From: Leucocoprinus leucothites | Lineage: Eukaryota > Basidiomycota > Agaricomycetes > Agaricales > Agaricaceae | Reading direction: 5' to 3' | Length of the DNA stretch: 64,000 nt | NCBI GenBank assembly: GCA_013368445.1 | Contig: JAACJO010000020.1 | Coordinates: 124,001-188,000 of the forward strand | Notes under the pieces: model-generated | The model's input: only the letters and a program-made list of their open reading frames with translations | What the model was told of the DNA's origin: nothing | The model's database searches: none | Shown here: positions 23,573 to 32,955 of the stretch, in pieces | Layout of the letters: every line of letters starts with the position of its first letter | How positions within the stretch are numbered: position 1 is the first letter of the stretch | Position numbers and translations under genes: made by a program

Positions 23573-25468
23573 ATGTCTTTATCTCCAATCGCCGCTTCTC
23601 GAGGTGGATGCATATTTTCAGCATTGCTATACATGCAAGACTGACTTTTTTTCTTTTTGCGCAGTCGGGAACCCTTCCGAAGTTTTCTCCATTGACGAGA
23701 AAACATCCGCGATCAAATACACGGTTTATATTGCCAACAACTACGCGCCTCCGGTCTCAGATGGGCGTGCCGGGGATCTCTGGTTTTCGTGCCAGGATGG
23801 ACGATTCGGGGATGCTTTTGGGAGGATGAAGAGAGATGGTCGCAACGCTCAGATGGGCTTGTTCCCTGGTCTTTTGTGGTTTCGTTCCTGGCAGACCTGG
23901 GAATCCGTTGACCGCTCTATTACTGCTGGTGACTTGAGTGTTCAACACCCAAAGCAAAGAGGCTTGATACTGGATTGCGGCCACATGTCCTGGCGGGCGA
24001 AGGCATCTGTGCACACATCGAAGCGGCGGAGGGTAGAGCGTGAATCCTGCGCTCAGAAAAAGACAGGTAAGCAGGTTTTCTATCTTTAAATATTATCAAG
24101 ATGTATTGATAACTGCCTTGAAATACTCACAGTGCCACCGCTGCAGGCAGCAGCTGTGTCCCAGGAGGAACTTCAGCTTGCACAAGACACTACCACCTTC
24201 ATTGCGCCTTCACTTTACTATCTTCCGCTTCCCAATAATTACCCGCTTTTTGATGGTGAGTATCGTTCCATATCCACTTTCTTGGATGAGTACAGCTCAT
24301 CATATATTTTCAAGGCAATTTTGATTGCTTCACTTATCCTGAGGTGCTGCGCAGTTCCCTGGTCAACCCTCAGAATGATTGGATGATCCCGCTGTGCATT
24401 GAATGGCAAGCAATGGCTTTTTTCAATAATGAGAATTGCACCATCGGTCGCGAAATCTGGGATGCCCTCCTCAAATACCCTTTTCCATTGCAGCCTGAAC
24501 AGGAAGCTGGTGGTCGTAGTCTAGTTGTGGACACCCCAGTCTTGAACTGGGGTACAGTTCCTACCACCGCCGACGTACTTGAAAGTTACATTAAATGGTC
24601 AGCGGATACTTGTGCTGCAGCGTGCGGTGCCAGTCAACTGACCATACCCCAGCTATCTCCATTTCACGCTCTGGCATCATTTATTGAAGGCGCAAGCCCC
24701 GCCAGCACTCTTTTTTCCCTCCTCGTTATCCCAGATCCAAATGCGTCAGCAAAATATCGCCCATCCCTCCCCACTTCTGTGACTACGTCTCCCGGCGTGT
24801 GTTACGCTTGGGAGAATCCAAAGACGTGTTCACTCTGGCACTTTACTATAGTCCCCGGAGCAGGGATAACTCTCCCTCATGTTGACATTTGGGCTGCACA
24901 CGTATACCTCTCTCACCTCAGCGGCAAAAAATTATGGCTCATGTGGCCTGGGACATCAGTAAACTACGAAATCATTTATGGCGATATATTCAGAGGTGGC
25001 GATCAACGATTGACCAACCCTCAGGCTATTCAACGTCTGCAGGGCTTAGAAATTCTCCTCGTTGATAATGGATATAGGACGACCTGGTCTATGCCACCAG
25101 GAACTATCCACGCCGTCCTCACGCTCTCACGGATAGCTGTTCACTCCGGTTTCTATTATCTTCCGGTTAGCGGGTGGAGAGAATGCCGTTCTGCTGTTCA
25201 GGCCCTTTTCGATACAATAGGCGACATCGGGCTTAATGGAGAGGAATCTGCAGGAGACTACTTGTCAGAAACACTGGAATACATGGCGTCCTGGGTGAAG
25301 ATTGCAATGGAGCGCCGTCAGCAAGGGAACGTGGATTCCGAGCTGGAGGAGTGGATCGTCGATACAGTTCCTTCGATTGAAGCCAAGCTGAAAGTCCTTG
25401 ACCGTCAATTCCAGCCGCTGTCTGGGACAGCAAAGTATCTCAAACTTCTAGCTGCATATATTGGTTAG
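23573..25468 (+). CDS. JmjC-domain-like protein, 569 aa, four exons
   Basis: Exons 23573-23603, 23665-24066, 24133-24255 and 24315-25468 join in phase at all three junctions to give 569 aa. The N-terminal half is mixed and includes a basic nuclear-localisation-like stretch, SKRRRVER. The C-terminal part has a cupin/JmjC look: LWHFTIVPGAGITLPHVDIW with H-x-D at about residues 374-376, then SGKKLWLMWPG, and a second metal-type His in PPGTIHAVLTL near residue 451. JmjC enzymes use Fe(II) and 2-oxoglutarate to hydroxylate or demethylate proteins, often histones. The H-x-D...H set is present, so activity is possible, but the substrate is unknown and I cannot separate histone demethylase from protein hydroxylase. 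No LINE or LTR disrupts it. Confidence 0.75.
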
Positions 25469-25880
25469 GACGGTGGTGTCCAATGCTCCCTGCTTGTTTC
25501 TATTAGGCTCCTGGGATTTCATCCAATTTCTCTCCCTTGTTTATTTTCCTTTATCGCACATGCCTATGTTCGGTCCTTTTTCTCTGAGGTTTTCTGTTCA
25601 ATATGATTGTGTTTTGTGCCACGACGGTTGCGCCGTGGTAGTCTAGATTATTCCCTGCTTGATGCGTGGGGAGACCTATGATTGCTGCTGAGGATAAGAC
25701 CTTGGATTAGCACCTCGATGACATCTGTTTTCGTTTGTGTTGTTGACATCTGTTTTAACATGAATATGCATTTCAATGGGTCTGAGCAAACTTAATCATC
25801 AGAAAACTTGTGTCCCCGTTTCGAGACAGTGACTTCAAAGACCTTCAGGTACTAGGTAACTGCCTTGAACTCTAATTATT
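25469..25880. other. Non-coding gap after the JmjC-like gene
   Basis: This looks like the 3' flank of the JmjC-like gene. No repeat or exon was identified. Confidence 0.3.
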
Positions 25881-26330
25881 TTTCACTGCTTACTTCGGCA
25901 AGTGCCCTTCCAGTGCTTGATGCCGGTCTTTGAAGCATTATTACCTGAACCTCATAATGTCATTGACTTGTTATTCGCTCTTGCCACGTGGAACTTGTTA
26001 GCCAAACTCAGACTTCACGCGGAGACAAGTCTATGCCTTCTTCAAAAAGCAAAGACCAAACTCGTCGACATCCTGCGAAATTTGGGCAAACAACCTGGAC
26101 CTTTTTTTATACTGACGATCTTCCCAACAACAAAGCTTCTAAGGGTCTCAAGCCAGCCAGAACAACTACACAGACAGGAAAAGGTAAAGGTAAAGCCCCT
26201 GAAAGAGCCTCTATCCGGTCACCGAACATGTCAACCTACAACCTACACGCTCTGGGTGACTATGTCGAGGCTATCATCATGTTTGGCACAATAGAGGGTT
26301 ATTTTAATTTTGTAAGTTGGTGTTATTAGT
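25881..26330 (+). pseudogene. C-terminal fragment of a Plavaka-like DNA transposase
   Basis: Two frames carry adjoining parts of one protein. The first, to about 26085, contains LLPEPHNVIDLLFALATWN followed by AKLRLHAETSL. The second then runs to 26329 with TYNLHALGDYV and IIMFGTIEGY. From memory these match the conserved tail of large Agaricomycete transposases of the Plavaka type. The change of frame near 26085 and the lack of any upstream catalytic region mark it as a remnant. No terminal inverted repeats were found. Confidence 0.45.
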
Positions 26331-26759
26331 TTGGGGCATCTGCCAGGTTTGCCAATCTTGACATGTTCATGAGGTATCAAGGCGGAGCGGTCTGGCCATG
26401 GTACTTTAAGTTTGCCAACTGACATGAGCAGCGAAACTCGAGCGAGCTCGGGTTCCAGCACCCCAGCTACTTCTAGTTATTCTGCTAACATTGTTGGAGA
26501 TTGTAGTTATGCGACATCAGGGGGTTCGGAGGAAGAAATGCTGGATTGCGGTTACGGGGTTTTAAGTGCTGGAAATGCTGTTCCTGCAGGAGGCAACCAA
26601 GCACTGTCAGAAAGTAGTAATGAAGCTGAGGGCGAAGGAGACATGAATGAAGATGGCGAGGACGCATTGGATCTCGATCAGGCAGAGAATGACGGTTATG
26701 ACACCTTTTAGTTAGACTTCAAGCTTCCAGACACATCCTTAGTTTTCCATATCAGTCAA
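26331..26759 (+). CDS. Acidic Ser/Glu/Asp-rich open segment, possible last exon
   Basis: A plus-strand frame ends at TAG 26709-26711 after an acidic low-complexity stretch (GEGDMNEDGEDALDLDQAEN). A 58-bp intron from within FMRYQ (GTATCA) to an acceptor at about 26430 would join it in phase to a short upstream exon (FANLDMFM). It could be a small gene or the tail of the decayed transposase before it. No domain is seen. Confidence 0.35.
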
Positions 26760-26770
26760 TGGAGGGGGTG

Positions 26771-26774
<4 letters not shown>

Positions 26775-26810
<36 letters not shown>

Positions 26811-29075
26811 ACGCGACCCCGGAGGGGTTGCCAATTTATAACGCGGTGCGCGATAGCAGTCCGCGCCCAACTACTACAACATGCAGAAAGTACCGCTACC
26901 AACTACACATTTACATAGCTAGGTATACATATACGAGTCCGAAGTCCGCTTAGTACAAACGATATCTTCACGCAGTGGTACATAGTTCGAAATGAAAGCA
27001 TACTACAATACAAGTCGGGTTGTTCTGATTTACCGGCGGATGGAAAGTGCACGGCATGGACCTCGATGACCCACCACGCACAGCGCGGGGGCGGACAATG
27101 CGACCTGCAGGGAAGAGAACCCTACAGACGCGACCGAGCGGCATCACGGCGATGGTTTTCAAGCCAAAGCTGGTCAAACCAGTGTCGCCAGAATGGGCAC
27201 TTGCGATCGTCAGCTGCATGCGACTTGGCGCAGTTGACGCACTTGATGTGAGGACAGGGATCCTCGGCGGCGGTGGGCGGGATAGGGGGATTGGCCTTCG
27301 GACTCCCCTTACAACAGCTCGAGTGGGAGCGGTGGTTCTCAGTACGATGAGGACCGCCGCAGGCGGCGCATCGCAACGCACGGGCGCGGCACGATGAGGT
27401 AGAGTGACCCCAGCGCCAGCAACGCTGACACTGAGGACTGCCTGGATGAGCGCGCGCAGCCCGGATGACGGACTGAACACCCTCGAAGTGGAGGTACTTG
27501 CCCAGGAGCTTCTTGGCACTCGCTCCTGATTGAGAGTCCCAGAGGTCGAACCAAACGGTGGCAGTGTCGGCTCTGGTGGAGTTGCGCATAATGCGCATGG
27601 AGGAAACATTTGCGAAAATGTCCTTGAAGGCGGACAGTCGCATGTGGTCGGTCACGTGATTCGGTGTGATGCGGACACTGTTCATGAAGTAAGGGACGTC
27701 GAGGACCTTAAGGTAGGACCTCGACCTGGGGCGGCGCGTCTTGATCGCAAAGGGGGCGGTGAAGACGGAGGGGATGGAGGACTCAATGACGTCACAGTCG
27801 GCGTCAGAGGGAACGGAGGAGGTGTGCAGCGCAATCGTGCTGTACGCCTTGGTGATGTTCTCCACACGCAAGATCGACTTGGCGCGGGAGAGGGAGTCGT
27901 TGAGAAGGCGCATGGCCTTGTGATGGAGATAAGTGACCTCATCGGCACTGCCGATGAAGTCGAGGAAGAGTTGGCGGTGGGTGGGGCCCGCGGTTGTCAT
28001 GTGCGGCTTCCAAGTGGCGGGGGCAGCGGCTTGGGCGGCCTGATGCATAGCGGTGATGCGATCAGGGTCGAGATCGGGGTGGGACTGCGCCAACTTGATC
28101 AGTGACGCAACCCCGGCGGGGCGGGCCGCTTCGGCGAAGGATTTCTTGACCGAGGTGGGAGGAGGGGGCGCTTTGGTGGGCGCTCGCTGAGCTTGGCCAT
28201 CAGACCTAACCCTAGCTTGGGGAGGGCCACTAGCGCGCGCTTTGGCAGGCGCTTGCTTGGGCGGTAAGGTGGGACGGGCCGGGGCGGGCCGACGTTCCGG
28301 GGGGGTTGTTTGGGCGCTTCAGGGTCACCCATACTAATGTCACGTGGACCTGCTTTGTCAGCAGATCCGCGGGACGACTCGTGGTCGCCGTGTGGTTGAT
28401 TAGGGCCGGTCGAAAAGCCCCCAGAGCGAAGAAAGGAGTCGACCGTAGTCCACCCCTGCTTGTGAAACATCGGAGTGAGCTGGGTGTCGGCCCAGCCCCT
28501 CTTCCTGAATTCCCACATGCTCCCACAGACGTAGAGAGCAAACGAGCGTCGGGCCGTGTCGGTCATGACAGCAGCGGGATCGAGATTCGAGAACCATCTC
28601 CCGAATCGATGAAGACCTTCGTAGGCGGCGGTGGCCTCCTCCTCCAAGTCAGGTCCGACGGAAGAGGGGCCAGAGGGGCCAGCCTGGGGTGTGATAGAGC
28701 CGCTGGGGGCGGCGGTGGAAGGACCTGCGGGGCTCAAAGCCACCGGAGGTTGAGTAGTAGGCGCGAGGGACGGAACGTCACCAGGCACCGGGCGAGGAGG
28801 CGACTCAAGGTCAGCCTCTGGGATGGAGGACCGGGGTCCAGAGAAGCCGCGGACGTTGCGCGGGTCGTCGTATGGGTCGAGATGTTTGTCCTCGGACATC
28901 TCGGCGATGTTGAGCTCGTCGTCGGAAGCGTTGACGGACTCAGTGGAGCGAGGCGGTGGCCGGTTGGTTTTAGACTTTCGTTTACCCATGTAAAACAGGT
29001 AGAATACGATGTAAAACTAGACGTCTAATCAAACACCAACTTTCAATGGTGGTGGTAAGAGGTCAAGGAGGGATG
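26775..29075 (-). mobile_element. Complete Gag-only retroelement, copy A
   Basis: The 2301-bp element lies between two copies of TGGAGGGGGTGTACT (26760-26774 and 29076-29090). Read on the minus strand it begins CATCCCTCCTTGACCTC, carries one LINE-type ORF1 and ends in a hairpin (26864-26843), TATAAATT, TTGATTT and about 30 A residues. There is no room for a reverse transcriptase. Its ends resemble those of the full LINE, and its 3' UTR matches the fragment at 59596-59915. It keeps CpG sites, so it looks young. It is best explained as a non-autonomous partner that supplies its own Gag and borrows RT; the borrowing is inference. Confidence 0.85.
27122..28989 (-). pseudogene. Gag (ORF1 homologue) of the Gag-only element, one frameshift
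   Basis: The ATG at 28989 opens a Pro/Ser-rich region with ASDDELNIAEMSEDK and a short helical domain. From near 28265 the correct frame continues in another phase, shown by SDGQAQRAPTKAPPPP, SFAEAARPAGVASL and the downstream folded part, and runs to TGA at 27122. The end has the same three knuckles as LINE ORF1: CQRCWRWGHSTSSC, CAACGGPHRTENH and CVNCAKSHAADDRKC. Upstream, WFDLWDSQSGASAKKLL parallels WFDIWDSQNGTKAKMLV of the LINE. Except for the single frame change, no stop interrupts about 620 codons. The frameshift may be real, a sequencing error or a programmed shift; the 53-kb copy changes frame at a different place, which argues against programming. Expected role is coating of element RNA. 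Confidence 0.8.
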
Positions 29076-29090
29076 TGGAGGGGGTGTACT

Positions 29091-29732
29091 ATTAGGCCAT
29101 CGCCGGGCATCATGAAATTCAACTCCGCTATGTCGTGACTACTGTGTGACCAGCTTCCATCCTAACCATGCCGCAAGCCCCACTCTCGTTCCTCCAAGTC
29201 TTGCCTGCTACTACTAGTCCCTCGTGTTGTCACCACTTTAGACCCTCGTATTGTCATCACTCTACATCTACGACTTCTCCAGGTGGATTGTTTTTAGCAT
29301 TAACTCAGGAAGATTGCGGGCTTCCCTCTAAGCGCCTCCTCGATTATTCAGAATGGCGGCAGCAGCCACTCTCAGTATATCCCCTCCACCCACTGGCACG
29401 TCCCCTCGAGGGACTGACCTGTTTACGGTTTCCCCCCATCCCAAAACCGCCCTCACCTCGCCACACCTTGCCAACTGATCTCGATTTCGTACTCTTCTCG
29501 TTATCCGTACCTACAGGCTAATACAGAAGCTCGAAGTCGAGAATAAGAGGATATTTAGCTGAGGGGACGACACACGGAGGACTCAAGTTCAACCAGTTAA
29601 CTCCGAACCATCAGCGAATCACGAAACAATCGTTGGTGGCCTCGTCTCGAGAAACGTCAGTCGACCTCTCCCCTCCTCTTAGGCTTCTTCGAAGAATCCT
29701 GCTCAATCAAGGCTATTCAGTCTGTTTGTGAC
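29091..29732. other. Gap right of the Gag-only element
   Basis: No supported gene. A plus-strand open stretch at 29168-29521 is Pro/Ser/His-rich and looks like chance rather than protein. Confidence 0.3.
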
Positions 29733-30655
29733 AACATGCTGCCCAACAAACTAATTGTTCCTCCATTTGTAAGTGACTACCTCCATTCGAGAGACATGGG
29801 CTGAATCATGTATTCAGCGTCGACGCTGTCTTCACCACATCCAGCCACCTACAAATGGTCTTCTGGGAACCCGATTTCTTGAAGATTATCATTGTTCTTG
29901 GCTCCCTTTTACTGCCAGTCTCCATATGGCGAATGCTTTTGGGAGAAACTGGCGCTGATCCTAATCCCTCCCTTTCCAACGACATTGCTCCAGGTGAGAT
30001 TTCCATGCTTAGTGATGGTTGCGTCTCATCTCTTTACAGTGGGGATCTCTAGAGTATTAAAGTGCCAGAGGAACCGCTCAAGTGGCCTTGTTTGATCCTG
30101 TCAACAAAGTTAGGCAAAGCCCTGTTGCCAAGGGGCTACGCAGACTGTTCAAGGACACAGCCAATGTTCAAATTGAATGTAGAACCTATCGAACGGGTCG
30201 AGAAGGAACTGATGGAGCTGGACTCAGATGAGCTCGCAACCTTCTTTACCAAGCCGATTACGGTTAGAGCGCCATTACCTCAATGTTATCCGAGACAACC
30301 TGCTCGAGCTGTTTGCAGAGCAACGCGAGGCATTCATCCGGCTGCAAGGCATGCATATCGTCACTATGCTCAGCGGGGAAATCGAACAAACGTTACGACA
30401 CATCTAATGGCTCCATCGGTCGTTTACCGTACCGCACAGTACATAGCATTTGCGCGCCTCAATTCGGGTACCGAGAGAATCACCTACTTGCCTGATGGCA
30501 ACGTACAGATCGAGGGCTTTTTGCAACAGGGCCAGATTATTTCTGGCATTATCAACTACTGTGATGCGCTCAATCTGGAGCTATCTTGTCAGCGACGACA
30601 ACTTGAAGATGCAACGACAAATCTGCAAATGAAGGCCCGAAATCTACTATGACAC
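29733..30655 (+). pseudogene. Decayed or multi-exon gene: membrane segment plus helical domain
   Basis: Coding-like segments occur in sequence but in changing frames: MLPNKLIVPPF before a GTAAGT; a hydrophobic stretch FLKIIIVLGSLLLPVSIW (29870-29930); LFDPVNKVRQSPVAKGLRRL; VEPIERVEKELMELDSDEL; and RDNLLELFAEQREAFIRLQ, ending with a polar segment and TGA near 30652. The amphipathic helices resemble N-terminal parts of fungal signalling proteins, but no family can be named. I could not connect the pieces with clean introns, so frameshift decay is likely. Confidence 0.35.
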
Positions 30656-31027
30656 CACCTGAGAAGCCAATTATCGGAGTGTGCTCAATCGAATGAAGAG
30701 GGCCAGATTCGATCAGAATCGTCTGTCATCAAATACCCAAATTCCATATCTTTAAGGCTACCCATGCCGAAGCACATCCAGAACAATACCAGGGAAGGTT
30801 TTCATACAGTTTTCGTCAGAGGGGATCGACCACCTTGCCGTAAATGGGACAGGTTACACCAAGGACAAGCTGCACCAACACATCAGTGCGTTCATTGCTT
30901 CTTATTATTCCACTAGTTTCTAAAGAAATTTCAGATGCTAATCCCAGTAATAATCCAGTCGGCCACCTCATTTATCAATATGGTCAAGTGGATGCCTTGC
31001 TGGCGCATCACTTACTCGTGACCACCT

Positions 31028-31051
31028 CGCGCCTCGAGGCCTCGAGGCGCG
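31028..31051. repeat. Perfect 24-bp palindrome
   Basis: The half-site CGCGCCTCGAGG is followed directly by its reverse complement with no spacer. It sits about 80 bp upstream of the small gene at 31130 and could be a dimer-binding site or a chance hairpin. Confidence 0.8.
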
Positions 31052-31129
31052 TTTCCCAAAAAAGTATGCACGATAGATGCTTATTCCGCCCAACCGTCAC
31101 CTCTTCCTCGTCCTACTCTCGCATTCACT

Positions 31130-31521
31130 ATGTTCCGCAAATACAACCTCAAGGCCCAAAGAAATGTCGTTGTGTACTTAGGAGTGAAAAACTCCCAGCG
31201 TCCCCTCGGCAGGTTCACTCAACAAATGATATCAAGGACCCTTCGCAGGTTGTGGCCTCAACTGGTGGCAGATTGTATTAGAGATGGGACTGAGGGGCTG
31301 ATTTGCGGAGTTGTGAGGTGATATCTCATTCTTTCTGATCAAAGTCCAAGATTGAAACTCACATTTGCTTTAGAAGTCGTCCACACCGGTCTCAGTCGGA
31401 TTGGAACTGGCATACGACAGTGCGCCTGTTTGACAGGTACAATTACGAGATCGCGACCTTTCATGCCCCTATGCCTGAGGGCTTGAAAGACCGACCTTTC
31501 TACAATCTTTCGGCGGCGTGA
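31130..31521 (+). CDS. Small hypothetical protein, 111 aa, two exons
   Basis: Exons 31130-31317 and 31374-31521 join in phase 2 across a 56-bp intron (GTGATATC...TTTAG) to give 111 aa. The start is basic (MFRKYNLKAQRNVVVYLGVK) and the second exon has WNWHTTVRLFDRYNYEIATF and EGLKDRPFYN. No motif or membrane segment is evident. Further exons on either side are possible. The match of frame and splice sites supports a real gene; function unknown. Confidence 0.5.
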
Positions 31522-32020
31522 GCGCTGGACGGGAAGAACTTCTCAAGGAGATTCCGCATTGCTATGAGAGTACGACTTTGAGAAAACGGTCAGTTTTCAG
31601 ACTATCTATTTGCTTCACAACTAACGTTTCCTACTCAGATTTTTGTTCAATTGTCTGCAGTTATGACATTATGACAATAAATGAGTTCTGAAGTAGATTG
31701 AGGTACGATACGCACGTTTCTTGATAATACTGTAAAATACATGATCTTTATATGTACCCTCCCACAAAATACGTACTCTTGAAACAACTGTACTACACGA
31801 AGCATTCTCGATCGCTTCTTTGAGTGGTCTTGTATTGATTTGGGAAAAAAACATACCGGTTTGGGGACGCAAGCTGGCTAATGAGCCCCAATATCAATCT
31901 ATTAATGTTCGACAAGCCGAGTGTTCAAATGTTCGAATGCCCAAAAATATCCCCTGGCATCGCTCTCTCTCAATCCATTTCACTCCTATTTCTGATCGAT
32001 AGGCTATCGGAGGCTACTAG

Positions 32021-32090
32021 TATCTACCAATGTCTACCAATGTCTACCAATGTCTACCAATGTCTACCAATGTCCACCAGTGTCTATCAA
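32021..32090. repeat. 10-bp tandem repeat, seven units
   Basis: The unit TGTCTACCAA occurs four times perfectly (32031-32070), flanked by TATCTACCAA on the left and two degenerate units on the right. It is a minisatellite in non-coding DNA. Confidence 0.9.
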
Positions 32091-32374
32091 TGCTTATGAC
32101 TGATTGCGCCAGCAACGGGATGGCATGCCGTGCCGGCATCAGCTCCCAAAAGCGTCCAGCCAGCCGGGACGCCGGCATGCTTTTCCGGTACCTGGCCTTC
32201 GGATACTTACCACTAGATAATATCGTTAGTGGCACAAGGGTACGCCAGATCCCCGACTCTTAGCTCTACCAGGCCTAAAACGCAGTTTCTTATACCAGGA
32301 TTGCTCATTTTTCGTCGATTTCAGGAATATCCATCCTAGTTTAGAGCTTCATCCTGTCGTTAAAGTATCTGATG

Positions 32375-32396
32375 TTTCAAATTTCAAATTTCAAAT
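32375..32396. repeat. 8-bp tandem repeat (TTTCAAAT)
   Basis: Nearly three copies of TTTCAAAT lie in tandem in non-coding DNA. Confidence 0.75.
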
Positions 32397-32576
32397 GTGA
32401 TTGGAATTCTTTATAGGATCACACAAGCCTGTCTCTCGAAGCATGGATGATATCAACATAAGATCACGGAGCGATTATGCGCATCACTAGAATGCACATG
32501 CACTAATAAAGAATACCACTGGCATTTAATGATGTTTTTGTACGGCATATATTGCCAGGAATATTGTTGAGATGGC

Positions 32577-32955
32577 TACCAAGTAGCCAGGAAATATGGA
32601 CTCAAACAATGCACCACTGGTTCAAAGCCGAAGTGCAATCCCAACACCGAGCGGGTAGATTGAAATGGTGGTCACCTCATGGGAACTGGGGTGGGTGATT
32701 TGTACGCCTAAGTCACGACTCAGCGTTTCAATTGATGTAATTCCATTCCATTCAACCGTGTTGAGTGTCGGGTCACCTACTATGCATTACACTGCATACA
32801 ATGCCAAGATTCTTGTCCTAGGTGGCTTTTGCGCCTGTTAAGTAGAGAGGAAATATGAACCCAAAGGATGCACCACACGCTGAGTGGTTTTGATCAAAAG
32901 AGTGATCAGAACCTTGATCACTCGTGGGAATCGGAGTGGGTGACAGCAAAACCCT
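32577..32955. repeat. Pair of diverged direct repeats about 260 bp apart
   Basis: Segments near 32577-32700 and 32836-32955 share AGGAAATATG, ATGCACCAC and a GTGGGTGA-type stretch in the same order and spacing. They look like an old duplication or two copies of a short unclassified repeat. No coding potential is seen. Confidence 0.55.

Noticed and set aside
28240..28290. Programmed frameshift in Gag-only copy A
   Set aside because: The second copy changes frame at a different, later place (near 53960), and LINE ORF1 has none, so two independent indels are simpler.
27530..29028. Plus-strand open frames of 191 and 240 codons in the Gag-only element
   Set aside because: The minus-strand frames carry the zinc knuckles and match the other copies. 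The plus frames are GC-rich shadows.
32021..32090. Possible CRISPR-like array
   Set aside because: The 10-bp units have no spacers, and the genome is eukaryotic. It is a simple minisatellite.
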